Assembly (NCBI RefSeq): GCF_030816015.1
Contig: NZ_JAUSXN010000001.1
Location: 868,001-932,000, forward strand
Length of the DNA stretch: 64,000 nt
Direction of reading: 5' to 3'
Source: Pedobacter sp. W3I1
GTDB taxonomy: Bacteria > Bacteroidota > Bacteroidia > Sphingobacteriales > Sphingobacteriaceae
Under the pieces are notes generated by a model. It saw nothing but the letters and a program-made list of their open reading frames with translations. It did not search any database and had not been told where the DNA came from. Below, one piece after another: positions 26,521 to 34,782 of this stretch. Position 1 is the first letter of the stretch; each line of letters begins with the position of its first letter. A program made the translations under genes and the position numbers.

Positions 26521-27222
26521 TTATTTGATCAATATAACCTGTAAACTTAAAGGACGTTCAGTTTCATTTGCAGGTGTTACCAAACCACCACAAATAATGT
26601 CATAATGATAGCCCGCTGTAAAACTGGTGCTGGCGGAAGTGGCTTTAACTGTTCCTGATGAAGTTTCTTTTGCATCCAATGTATAAGTTCCTGCATCTAC
26701 AGCAATAAAACCACTCGCACTTTTATAGGCTTTATTGGTAGCCAGCGTGGTAGTTGCGCTCGTTTTGGCCAGGTCTAAAGCTGGTGCATCAGGCGATAAA
26801 TTGATAAAACGGATATAAGCTTTATCAGTTGATGGAATAGAAAGATCATCATTAATCGTATAAACATCTAGCGCAGCCGGTTTATTAATTAAGTAAGAAG
26901 AGTAATAGGTGCTTGCATTTAAAGTAACGGTTTTGGTTAACAAACTCTCTGCGCTACTGGCCGTTGTAAATTTTAAACTGTAAGCGCCTGCGGTAGAAGA
27001 AAGATAAGCAGCAGAGCCACCAAAAGGTAAAGCTGCTGAATTAACCATGCTCCCATTAAAGTAAGCATTATAGGTAGCCATAGAAGGTGATGCATTGATT
27101 ACCCTTAAATAAGATATGGTAGGATCGGCAGTTTCGGTTTTTTTACATGACGTTAATGCTGTAAAAGCAATTAGAACAAATAAAGTGATCGATTTGAAAT
27201 GAAATGGTGTAAAATTCTTCAT
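26521..27222 (-). CDS. DUF4397 lipoprotein
   Basis: A 233-residue lipoprotein started at MKNFTPFHFKS; the in-frame ATG 24 codons upstream would precede the signal with unrelated sequence. The signal ends TALTSCKK. Two DUF4397 repeats are visible, each starting with a variant of LRVINASPSMATYNAYFNG or IRFINLSPDAPALDLAKTS, forming immunoglobulin-like domains. Such surface lipoproteins are very common in Bacteroidota and have no known activity. Single gene, minus strand, sharing the terminator region with the SusCD operon. Confidence 0.85.
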   Translation of the reverse strand: MKNFTPFHFKSITLFVLIAFTALTSCKKTETADPTISYLRVINASPSMATYNAYFNGSMVNSAALPFGGSAAYLSSTAGAYSLKFTTASSAESLLTKTVTLNASTYYSSYLINKPAALDVYTINDDLSIPSTDKAYIRFINLSPDAPALDLAKTSATTTLATNKAYKSASGFIAVDAGTYTLDAKETSSGTVKATSASTSFTAGYHYDIICGGLVTPANETERPLSLQVILIK

Positions 27223-27803
27223 ACGGTTAAAATTTGATTTAATATTTAAGGAATATCCATAAAACGATAGTCGGATAACATTCGCTACAGACATACAAAT
27301 ATTGGATTTAAGCGGTATTACCGGATGTTAAATGATGTTAAGCAGATGTTAAAGTTTGTTGTCTTTTTTTAACAATGGTAAATTGACAGCATCATTCACT
27401 GTCAGAAGCAATTGCGTAAGGGAAATTCCTGGAAGGTTCAAAGTACTGCAGAGGCCTGTTAAGTCAGATTAGTTCAATAAAACTAAAAGCTTAACATAAA
27501 AAAATGACGATAATATTGTGTAACTCGATTTTTATTTAAACCTTTGCACCTCAATAGAGTTAAAGCCGTTTTAATACGCAAGAAATGATTAAACAGATTT
27601 TACATAAACTTTCAATTTCCTCAGCACAAATGGTGTCTGGGAAGGGTTTGTTTATTAATCATTTTCAGCCCGTATTTTATTATCCCACAAGCCGGCAAAA
27701 TTTCACTCCACGTATTTAGTACCCGCACTAAACGTAATGAGGAATTGATCCTCTCTAAAAACCCAATTAACAAGAATACTTATAATTTTTCGTTAGAAAA
27801 CGA
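27223..27803. promoter_or_regulatory. Upstream region and leader of the arginine cluster
   Basis: This 580-base gap contains a candidate promoter (TTG 27516-27518, 20-base spacer, AACCTTTG 27539-27546, one base off TAnnTTTG) and about 250 bases of leader before the GNAT start. In the leader lie a 44-codon ORF (27585-27719) and a hairpin GAGGA-ATTGA-TCCTC (27739-27753). The small ORF is not arginine-rich, so classical attenuation is not supported. Confidence 0.4.
27585..27719 (+). CDS. Possible 44-aa leader ORF
   Basis: An ATG 39 bases after the predicted -7 element opens 44 codons, beginning MIKQILHKLSISSAQ and ending TPRI. It has two arginine codons near the end only. It may be a chance frame; it is listed because it fills the long untranslated leader of the arginine cluster. 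Confidence 0.2.
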   Translation: MIKQILHKLSISSAQMVSGKGLFINHFQPVFYYPTSRQNFTPRI

Positions 27804-28502
27804 ATGGATATTAACGAATTTATAGTGCAGGTTGCACTTCCTGAACATCGTGTATTTGCTGAGGAAATAGTGACAGAAATGGCAGAATCGGCAAAAGCTC
27901 GTGGAACAGGCATTGCTAAGCGTTCGCCAGAATATATTTCTAATAAAATGCTAGAGGGCAAATCGGTTATTGCTTTCCACAAAGATGGTTCCTGGGCAGG
28001 ATTTTGCTATATAGAAACCTGGAGCCACGGACAGTTTGTGGCCAATAGTGGTTTGGTAGTAAGCCCTAAATACCGTAAAGCGGGATTAGCAAAAGCCATT
28101 AAAAATGAAATTTTCGGTTTATCGAGAAGGTTGTACCCAAAGGCAAAAATATTTGGTTTAACAACTGGCTTGGCCGTAATGAAAATTAATTCAGATTTAG
28201 GTTACGAGCCGGTAACCTACAGCGAGCTTACCCAGGATGAAGAGTTTTGGAAAGGATGCCAAAGCTGCGTAAACTTCGAGATTTTAAAAATGAAGGAACG
28301 TAAAAACTGTATGTGTACAGCTATGCTTTACGATCCGGCTGAAAAAAAACACGAAGTAGCCAAGCAATTTGCCGAAGAACTGCAAAAGAAACCCAAATTA
28401 TACGAGCGTTTTATGCGCATTAAACAGCGCTTAGTTGTTAAACCTAAGCCAAAAAATGGCTTAAAAGCCCTTTTATTTTTATTTACCTTTTTATTTAAAT
28501 AG
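27804..28502 (+). CDS. GNAT N-acetyltransferase, probable first enzyme of arginine synthesis
   Basis: A 232-residue GNAT-fold protein. The acyl-CoA binding motif is in NSGLVVSPKYRKAGLAKAI (R-x-x-G-x-A type) at about 85-103. A C-terminal positively charged extension with FMRIKQRLVVKPKPKNG follows, and CQSC and CMCT cysteine pairs are present. It is the first gene of the arginine cluster, one base before argG. In Bacteroidota, which lack classical ArgA, a GNAT gene in this position is taken to acylate glutamate; acetyl or succinyl as the acyl group is not decided by sequence here. Confidence 0.7.
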   Translation: MDINEFIVQVALPEHRVFAEEIVTEMAESAKARGTGIAKRSPEYISNKMLEGKSVIAFHKDGSWAGFCYIETWSHGQFVANSGLVVSPKYRKAGLAKAIKNEIFGLSRRLYPKAKIFGLTTGLAVMKINSDLGYEPVTYSELTQDEEFWKGCQSCVNFEILKMKERKNCMCTAMLYDPAEKKHEVAKQFAEELQKKPKLYERFMRIKQRLVVKPKPKNGLKALLFLFTFLFK

Positions 28503-28503
28503 C

Positions 28504-29691
28504 ATGAAAAAAGTTGTTTTAGCATTTAGCGGAGGCTTAGATACCTCATTTTGTTGTATTTACCTAGCACAAGATCGTGGATTAGAAGTTCACTCAGTAA
28601 TTGTAAATACTGGTGGTTTTTCTGATGAAGAATTACAGGAAATTGAGAAAAGAGCATATGCTTTGGGCGTAAAATCGCATGCTGTTGTAGATGAAACTGA
28701 AAGTTACTATGAAGGATGCATTAAGTACCTGGTTTTTGGTAACGTATTAAAAAATGCTACTTATCCATTATCGGTAAGTGCAGAGCGCGTGAGTCAGGCA
28801 ACTGCTATTGCTAACTATGTGAAAAAAATTGGTGCAGATTATGTAGCTCATGGAAGTACCGGTGCAGGTAACGATCAGGTTCGTTTCGACATGATTTTTA
28901 ACATTCTGATTCCAGGTGTTGAAATCATTACCCCAATCAGAGATTTAAAATTATCCCGCGAGGCGGAAATAGAATATTTAGCAGCACATGGAGTAGAATA
29001 CAGTGCAGAAAAGGCAAGATATTCAATCAACAAAGGTTTATGGGGAACTTCGGTAGGAGGAAAGGAAACTTTAACTTCAAACGAAACTTTACCAGAAAGT
29101 GCCTGGCCAACCCAGGTTTCAGAAACAGAGCCGCGTAAAGTTGAATTAACTTTCGAAAAAGGTGAACTGATAGCCATTGACGGTGAAAAATTAGCACCTG
29201 TTAAAGCAATACAGAAACTACAGGCCCTTGCTCAGCCTTTTGGGATTGGGAGAGATATCCACGTTGGTGATACCATCATTGGTATTAAAGGCCGTGTGGG
29301 TTTTGAGGCTGCTGGCCCCATTATCATTATCAAAGCACACCATACTTTAGAAAAACACACCTTAACCAAGTGGCAGTTAAGCTGGAAAGAACAACTATCA
29401 TCTTTTTATGGTAACTGGTTGCACGAAGGTCAGTTCCACGATCCGATTATGCGGAATATTGAGGCTTTTTTAACTGATACACAGAAATTTGTGAGTGGTA
29501 AAGTTTTTGTAGAATTATTGCCATACCGTTTCCAGATTATCGGAATTGAATCTAACCATGATTTAATGAGCAATAAATTTGGCAGCTATGGCGAAATGAA
29601 CAATGCCTGGAGTGGAGAAGATGTTAAAGGTTTCTCTAAAATATTTGGTAACCAGGTAATGATCTGGCATAAAGTAAATAACGAGGCATAG
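28504..29691 (+). CDS. argG: Argininosuccinate synthase
   Basis: A 395-residue ArgG that joins citrulline and aspartate using ATP. The PP-loop SGGLDTSF is at residues 9-16, with AERVSQATAIA and HGSTGAGNDQVRFD (citrulline/aspartate binding) at about 95-130 and the family end KIFGNQVMIWHKVNN. Length is normal. It follows the GNAT gene by one base, so they are probably translationally coupled. A 6-base hairpin CGAGGC-ATA-GCCTCG spans its stop codon, and a long palindromic repeat lies between it and argC. Confidence 0.95.
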   Translation: MKKVVLAFSGGLDTSFCCIYLAQDRGLEVHSVIVNTGGFSDEELQEIEKRAYALGVKSHAVVDETESYYEGCIKYLVFGNVLKNATYPLSVSAERVSQATAIANYVKKIGADYVAHGSTGAGNDQVRFDMIFNILIPGVEIITPIRDLKLSREAEIEYLAAHGVEYSAEKARYSINKGLWGTSVGGKETLTSNETLPESAWPTQVSETEPRKVELTFEKGELIAIDGEKLAPVKAIQKLQALAQPFGIGRDIHVGDTIIGIKGRVGFEAAGPIIIIKAHHTLEKHTLTKWQLSWKEQLSSFYGNWLHEGQFHDPIMRNIEAFLTDTQKFVSGKVFVELLPYRFQIIGIESNHDLMSNKFGSYGEMNNAWSGEDVKGFSKIFGNQVMIWHKVNNEA

Positions 29692-29697
29692 CCTCGG

Positions 29698-29773
29698 AGG
29701 TTTGAGGTATAAGGTTGAAGGCGTAAGGTTAAAGCGCCCAAACCTTAAGCCTTAAACCCCAAACCTTAAACCT
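29698..29773. repeat. 33-base-arm palindromic repeat between argG and argC
   Basis: Arms AGGTTTGAGGTATAAGGTTG... (29698-29730) and the complementary AACCTTAAGCC... (about 29740-29773) pair over most of their length around a short loop (AAAGCGCCC). The AAGGTT/AACCTT phrase is a degenerate internal repeat. The same family recurs at 30806-31242 and 32392-32541. Confidence 0.75.
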
Positions 29774-29781
29774 TTTTAAAT

Positions 29782-30803
29782 ATGAAAATTAAAGCAGGAA
29801 TAATTGGTGGCGCGGGTTATACAGGTGGCGAAATGCTACGTATTTTGGTTAACCACCCTAATGTTGAAATTGCTTTCGTAAATAGCACAAGTAACGCCGG
29901 AAACTTAATTTCCGATGTACATACTGATTTAATCGGTGATACGGATTTACGTTTTACTGATAGTGTAGATTTTGATACACTTTTTGAAGTCTCCCCCAGC
30001 AGGGGGAGATTTAGAGGGGGCTGTGTTGTTTTTATGTGTTGGCCATGGCGATGCCAAAAAGTTTTTAGCTGCCAACCCAATTAATGATACCATTAAAATT
30101 ATCGATCTGTCTCAGGATTTCAGGTTGCATGCCAATGCCAGCTTTTCGACCAAAGACTTTGTTTATGGCCTTCCTGAATTAAACCGAGATAAAATTAAAT
30201 CAGCGAAAAATATTGCTAATCCAGGCTGTTTTGCAACTTGTATCCAACTAGGTCTGTTGCCATTGGCCGCTAAGGGGTTGATTCAAAATGAGGTTCACAT
30301 CAATGCAACTACCGGCTCTACCGGCGCAGGACAGGGTTTGTCTACCACTTCGCACTTCAGCTGGAGAAATAATAATCTTTCAGTATATAAGGCATTTGAG
30401 CACCAACATTTGAATGAGATTAGCGAGAGTTTGTTGCAGTTGCAACCATCACTTTCTGAAGCTTTAAATTTTATTCCTCAGCGTGGTGCATTTACCCAGA
30501 GGTATTTTAGCTGCCATGTACCTGGAAAGTGATTTGAGTTTAGAAGAGGCACAAAACATTTACGAAGCATATTACAGTGCTCATCCTTTTACGCATGTAA
30601 GCCGGAAAAATATCGATTTAAAACAGGTTGTAAATACCAATAAGGCTTTGGTTCATATAGAAAAACATGATGGTAAATTATTTATCATCAGCATTGTTGA
30701 TAACCTGTTAAAAGGTGCCAGCGGACAAGCGGTTCAGAATATGAATTTAATGTTCGGTTTAGATGAAACAGCGGGACTTAAGTTAAAGGCCGCCAATTTT
30801 TAA
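29782..30803 (+). pseudogene. argC: N-acetyl-gamma-glutamyl-phosphate reductase, frame disrupted twice
   Basis: The product is recognisable as ArgC in three frames: MKIKAGIIGGAGYTGGEMLR (NADP motif GGAGYTG) to about 29988, then LFLCVGHGDAKKFL through NPGCFATC (catalytic Cys) and FIPQRGAFT in a second frame, and RGILAAMYLESDLS to the stop at 30803 in a third. The first break coincides with about 28 extra bases containing TCTCCCCC-AGCA-GGGGGAGA (29990-30009). The second is one extra C in ACCCAG near 30495. Each shift is +1. As read, no functional ArgC is made, although every neighbour in the pathway is intact; sequencing error at the second site cannot be excluded. Confidence 0.85.
29990..30020. 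repeat. C5/G5 palindrome inserted in argC
   Basis: An 8-base stem TCTCCCCC (29990-29997) with GGGGGAGA (30002-30009), loop AGCA, then TTTAGAGGGGG. The surrounding ArgC reading frames fit an insertion of about 28 bases (length must be 1 modulo 3). A related motif stands in intergenic DNA at 10115-10135. Confidence 0.6.
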
Positions 30804-30805
30804 TT

Positions 30806-31242
30806 AAGGTAAAGGGTGTAAGGTTTAAGGCGTAAGGTACAGGTATGAGAGATTATAAAAAACTTGACGTTTGGAAGAAAGCACATGAGTTGAATATGTT
30901 CATTAAGAAAAATATTGCGACACAATTTCCAAAAGAAGAGCGATTTGAATTAACCTCACAACTTACCAGGGCTTCTTTATCTATTCCCTTGAATATTGTT
31001 GAAGGATGTGGAAGATTTACAGATAAAGATTTTGCACATTTTCTTGATAATGCTTTAGGTTCTGCCAATGAGATTGACTATTGTTGCTTATGTGCTTCTG
31101 AATTAAAGTATATAAGTGAAGATGATTATCTAAAGGTAAACCAATCAATTAACGAAGTTAGGGCTATGCTAATTTCATTTTTAAAATTTTTGAGAAGTGG
31201 AGGGAAAAAACCTTAAGCCCTACACCTCAAACCTTATACCTC
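30806..31242. repeat. Palindromic repeat arms flanking the four-helix-bundle gene
   Basis: The left arm 30806-30838 and the right arm 31210-31242 are inverted with 25 of 33 matches, in the same register as the uninterrupted palindrome at 29698-29773. The gene between them starts six bases after the left arm, and its stop codon lies within the right arm. Confidence 0.7.
30845..31216 (+). CDS. Four-helix-bundle protein (23S rRNA IVS / Avd-like family)
   Basis: A 123-residue protein with the family pattern YKKLDVWKKAHELNMFI, FPKEERFELTSQLTRASLSIPLNIVEGCGR, FLDNALGSANEID and YLKVNQSINEVRAMLISFLKFL. The family (four helix bundle, S23-type) was first seen in intervening sequences of 23S rRNA and is related to Avd of diversity-generating retroelements. 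It is basic on one face and thought to bind RNA. Here it is not near rRNA or a reverse transcriptase; it sits in the loop of a palindromic repeat between argC and argD. Its last codon and stop come from the repeat arm. Confidence 0.85.
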   Translation: MRDYKKLDVWKKAHELNMFIKKNIATQFPKEERFELTSQLTRASLSIPLNIVEGCGRFTDKDFAHFLDNALGSANEIDYCCLCASELKYISEDDYLKVNQSINEVRAMLISFLKFLRSGGKKP

Positions 31243-31247
31243 AAAAT

Positions 31248-32378
31248 ATGAACTTATTCGACGTTTACCCACTTAACGATATAGAAATAACGAAAGCAGC
31301 AGGCAGCAATGTTTGGGATGCTAACGAACAACAATATTTAGATTTATATGGCGGTCATGCTGTGATTTCAATTGGGCACACCAATCCGCATTATGTAAAT
31401 CGCTTGACAGATCAATTAAATAAAGTTGGTTTTTATTCAAATTCAGTAAAAATTCCGTTGCAGGTTCAGCTTGCAGAATTATTGGGAACTGTTTCTGGTA
31501 AAAAAGACTTTCAACTATTCTTGTGTAATTCTGGAGCCGAGGCAAATGAGAATGCTTTAAAACTGGCTTCATTTTACAATGGAAGAAAAAAAGTAATTGC
31601 TTTCACAGGTGCTTTTCACGGACGTACATCTTTAGCCGTTGCCATAACCGATAACCCTAAAATTGTAGCACCGGTTAATCAGACCGAAAATGTAATCTTT
31701 TTGCCTTTTAATAATGAGATAGCTTTAGAAGAAACTTTTAAAGCACAGGGCAATGAAATTTCGGCTGTTATTATTGAAGGCATTCAAGGTGTTGGCGGGA
31801 TTAAAGAAGCCTCGAAAAGTTTCTTGCAGAAAATCCGTTCATTATGTGATGAATATAATGCGGTTTACATTGCCGATAGTGTACAATGCGGTTATGGACG
31901 AACAGGATCGTTTTACGCTCACGATTACGCTGGTGTTGAAGCAGATGTGTATAGCATGGCAAAAGGAATGGGTAATGGATTTCCGGTAGCGGGGATTTCT
32001 ATCGCGCCAAAATTTAAACCTTGGCATGGAGAGTTGGGTACAACTTTTGGTGGTAACCATTTGGCCTGTGCTGCAGCATTAGCGGTTTTAGAAGTGATGC
32101 AACAAGAAAACCTAATGAAAAATGCCGAAGAAGTGGGAAGCTACTTAATTGCTGAATTGAAGAAATTTGAGCAGGTGATAGAAGTGCGTGGTCGTGGGTT
32201 AATGATCGGTATCGAGCTACCTGCAGAACTGGCGCATGTTAAAAAAGAATTATTGTTTACACACCATATTTTTACCGGCGAGGCAAAACCGAATGTGATC
32301 CGTTTATTACCAGCGCTAAATTTAACAAAAGCACATGCTGACGAGTTTTTGGCAGCTTTTAGTAAATTGGTAAAATAA
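31248..32378 (+). CDS. argD: Acetylornithine (or succinylornithine) aminotransferase
   Basis: A 376-residue class III PLP aminotransferase. The start MNLFDVYPLNDIE at 31248 is preferred over an in-frame ATG at 31197, which overlaps the preceding four-helix gene. Visible features are SNVWDANEQQYLDLYGGHAV, the SGAEANENALKLA cofactor region, AFHGRTSLAVA, EGIQGVGGI, DSVQCGYGRTG and the PLP lysine in SMAKGMGNGFPVA. It converts N-acyl-glutamate semialdehyde to N-acylornithine, directly after ArgC in the pathway. Another palindromic repeat follows it. Confidence 0.92.
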   Translation: MNLFDVYPLNDIEITKAAGSNVWDANEQQYLDLYGGHAVISIGHTNPHYVNRLTDQLNKVGFYSNSVKIPLQVQLAELLGTVSGKKDFQLFLCNSGAEANENALKLASFYNGRKKVIAFTGAFHGRTSLAVAITDNPKIVAPVNQTENVIFLPFNNEIALEETFKAQGNEISAVIIEGIQGVGGIKEASKSFLQKIRSLCDEYNAVYIADSVQCGYGRTGSFYAHDYAGVEADVYSMAKGMGNGFPVAGISIAPKFKPWHGELGTTFGGNHLACAAALAVLEVMQQENLMKNAEEVGSYLIAELKKFEQVIEVRGRGLMIGIELPAELAHVKKELLFTHHIFTGEAKPNVIRLLPALNLTKAHADEFLAAFSKLVK

Positions 32379-32391
32379 TTAAAAGACAGGA

Positions 32392-32541
32392 AGGTTGTAA
32401 GGTAGAAGGCTGAAATGTCTGGGTGCAAAGTCAAAATAACTGTAAATAAATAACATTAATCAAGCGGTTTTAATCGCATTTTATAAATTTTGAGTGTGAG
32501 AAGATTGGGAGGTAAACCCTCAGCCTTCTTACCCTCAACCT
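32392..32541. repeat. Palindromic repeat with a 106-base non-coding insert
   Basis: Arms 32392-32413 and 32520-32541 (AGGTTG...AGAAGGCTGA, 17 of 22 matches inverted) belong to the argG-argC palindrome family. Between them lie 106 AT-rich bases with no ORF. It resembles the interrupted copy at 30806-31242 but with a non-coding cargo. Confidence 0.55.
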
Positions 32542-32557
32542 TTAACCTCATAAAAAG

Positions 32558-33532
32558 ATGAACTTGTTCACTTCCGTACACGATGTTCCAAGCATCAAAC
32601 AGTTTGTAAATGATGCGCTTGCATTAAAGGCAAATCCTTATGCGCACCAAGATTTAGGTAAGAACAAAACCTTAGGTTTGGTTTTTATGAATCCCAGTTT
32701 ACGTACACGGTTAAGTACGCAAAAGGCCGCCTTAAACTTAGGCATGAATGTAATGGTAATGAACCTGGATAAAGAGGGATGGGCCTTAGAAACACAGGAT
32801 GGTGTGGTGATGAATGGTTCGACTGTTGAGCACATTCGTGAAGCTGCTGCGGTAATGGGCCAATATTGCGATATTTTAGGCTTGCGTTCCTTTCCAAAAC
32901 TGAATAACCGTGAGGAGGATTATAGCGAAGATTTCTTCAATAAATTTGTGAAATATTGTGCGGTACCTGTGGTGAGCTTAGAGAGTGCAACACGTCACCC
33001 TTTACAAAGCTTTGCCGATATTATTACCATTCACGAAACCTGGGCGAAGAAACCCGATGGCCGCAAACCCAAAGTAGTTTTGGCCTGGGCACCTCATGTT
33101 AAAGCATTGCCTCAGGCCGTACCGAATTCTTTTGCGGAGTGGATGTGCAAAGCTCAGTCAGAAGGTATGATCGATTTTACAATCGCTCATCCAGAAGGTT
33201 ACGAGCTTTCGGATGATTTTACGCCTGATGCCGATATTCAGTATAATTTAGAAGAAGCTTTAGCCGGTGCTGATTATGTATATGTGAAGAACTGGAGTAG
33301 TTATAAAGAGTACGGAAAAGTGTTAACTTATCCCGATGGCTGGATGATGAATAATGAGAAATTAAAATTCACAAACGATGCTAAAGTAATGCATTGCTTG
33401 CCTGTGCGTCGCGATCTGGAACTATCATCAGAGATTTTAGATGGACCAAATTCATTGGTCATTCACGAAGCAGGAAATCGTTTATGGGCGGCACAAGCTG
33501 TAATTAAAGCGATGTTGGAAGAATTGAAATAA
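32558..33532 (+). CDS. N-acyl-L-ornithine carbamoyltransferase (ArgF' type)
   Basis: A 324-residue transcarbamoylase. The carbamoyl-phosphate site is FMNPSLRTRLSTQKA at about 48-62, with SATRHPLQSFADI (HPxQ) and MHCLPVRRDLEL (HCLP) further on. The extended VVMNGSTVEHIREAAAVMGQ and WAPHVKALPQAVPNSF segments mark the Bacteroidota/Xanthomonas group that uses N-acetyl- or N-succinylornithine instead of ornithine. Which acyl group is used depends on a few active-site positions that I cannot assign reliably. It fits a pathway in which deacylation (argE) comes after carbamoylation. Confidence 0.9.
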   Translation: MNLFTSVHDVPSIKQFVNDALALKANPYAHQDLGKNKTLGLVFMNPSLRTRLSTQKAALNLGMNVMVMNLDKEGWALETQDGVVMNGSTVEHIREAAAVMGQYCDILGLRSFPKLNNREEDYSEDFFNKFVKYCAVPVVSLESATRHPLQSFADIITIHETWAKKPDGRKPKVVLAWAPHVKALPQAVPNSFAEWMCKAQSEGMIDFTIAHPEGYELSDDFTPDADIQYNLEEALAGADYVYVKNWSSYKEYGKVLTYPDGWMMNNEKLKFTNDAKVMHCLPVRRDLELSSEILDGPNSLVIHEAGNRLWAAQAVIKAMLEELK

Positions 33533-33550
33533 TAACTGTTGCTCGAAACT

Positions 33551-33629
33551 TTAACCACAGATAAAAGGGATGAACACAGATGATGTCTGTTTTTCTAATC
33601 TGTGTTTATCTGTGCACATCTGTGGTTAA
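33551..33629. repeat. CACAGAT-type hairpin between argF' and argB
   Basis: Outer arms TTAACCACAGAT (33551-33562) and ATCTGTGGTTAA (33618-33629) are perfect; inner arms GATGAACACAGAT and ATCTGTGTTTATC pair with one mismatch. It is non-coding. The related AACCACAGAG form frames 52071-52475. Confidence 0.75.
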
Positions 33630-33644
33630 TTATTAAAATAGACT

Positions 33645-34475
33645 ATGAAACAACTCACGATCATAAAAATCGGTGGAAACGTAATCGATAACTCCGAAAA
33701 CCTGCATCAGTTTTTGTTGGATTTTACGGCACTGCCTGGGGATAAGATCCTGGTGCACGGCGGCGGTAAAATTGCAACTGAACTTAGCGAATCGCTCGGC
33801 ATTGAAGCCAAAATGGTTGAGGGCAGAAGAATTACCGATATCGAAACCCTGCGTATTGTAACAATGGTTTATGCCGGACTGATCAATAAAAATATGGTTG
33901 CCCAGTTACAGGCCAAAGGTAGTAATGCCATTGGTTTAAGTGGTGCTGATGGTAATGTGATCAAAGCAAAAAAAAGGCCGGTTAGTACCAAAACTTACGG
34001 TGCTGAAAGTGGACCAATGGCAGGAGCTGTAATTGATTATGGTTTTGTTGGTGATTTGGACGAAAATTCTGTGTCTTCGACAACATTAAATAGCCTATTG
34101 AAAGCTGGCTTAGTTCCGGTTTTATGTGCCATTACACATGATGGTGATACTCAGCTTCTAAATACCAATGCCGATACCATTGCCTCTTCTGTTGCAGTGG
34201 CCATGTCTGCTTTATACGAAACACGTTTGGTATACTGCTTTGAGAAAAAAGGTGTGCTTAAAGATGTGAACGATGATGATTCGGTGGTGAGAGAAATCAA
34301 AGCTGATGAATTTGAAGCTTTAAAAGCTGATGGAACTGTGCAAGGTGGAATGATCCCTAAATTGCACAATGCTTTTGAAGCAATTAAAAAAGGAGTGTCA
34401 GCAGTATATATCGGTAAAGCTGATGAACTTGCTGAGCTTGCTGAGGGAACTTTTGGAACAAAAATGCTGAAGTAA
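33645..34475 (+). CDS. argB: Acetylglutamate kinase
   Basis: A 276-residue amino-acid kinase. Family motifs are TIIKIGGNVIDN at the N-terminus, VHGGGKIATEL (substrate/phosphate loop), RRITDIETLRIV, the NAIGLSGADGNVIKA segment, and LNTNADTIASSVAVA near 180. It phosphorylates N-acylglutamate, the step before ArgC. Length and motifs are normal. It is separated from argF' by a hairpin repeat; a 307-base gap with repeat remnants follows. Confidence 0.92.
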   Translation: MKQLTIIKIGGNVIDNSENLHQFLLDFTALPGDKILVHGGGKIATELSESLGIEAKMVEGRRITDIETLRIVTMVYAGLINKNMVAQLQAKGSNAIGLSGADGNVIKAKKRPVSTKTYGAESGPMAGAVIDYGFVGDLDENSVSSTTLNSLLKAGLVPVLCAITHDGDTQLLNTNADTIASSVAVAMSALYETRLVYCFEKKGVLKDVNDDDSVVREIKADEFEALKADGTVQGGMIPKLHNAFEAIKKGVSAVYIGKADELAELAEGTFGTKMLK

Positions 34476-34782
34476 AGGCAGAGGATAGAAAGGTTGAAGG
34501 CGGAGGGTTTTAGGATTAGAAAGGAAAAGAAACCGATTAGTACTGGCTTTGGCATCTAAACCTGATAGAAATGGAAATACTTTTTATGCCCGAACGAAAA
34601 AGATTGCCGCATCGTTCCTCCTCGCAACGACGATAAATGGATGGAATGGCAGAAGTTAAAAAGATTGAAGTGGATAGCAGGACTGAACATCAATAGAATT
34701 ACAGACATTGCTTTTCCAATAAAAATATAAATCAGTGTAATCAAATAATCTGTATAATCAACCGGCAAGAAAATTAAGAATC
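34476..34782. repeat. Gap with remnants of two repeat families
   Basis: The left part (34484-34515) contains a single arm of the AAGGTTGAAGGC palindrome. From about 34553 the text TCTAAACCTGATAGAAATGG, GCCCGAACGA and GTGGATAGCAGGACTGAA matches, in inverse orientation, the dispersed repeat at 49361-49440. No ORF was seen. Confidence 0.45.

Noticed and set aside
30845..31216. Remnant of a 23S rRNA intervening sequence or of a diversity-generating retroelement
   Set aside because: No rRNA sequence, reverse transcriptase or template repeat is nearby; the gene stands alone in a palindrome.
29698..32541. CRISPR array in the arginine cluster
   Set aside because: The AAGGTT-type repeats are degenerate palindromes of unequal spacing without uniform spacers, and no cas gene is present.
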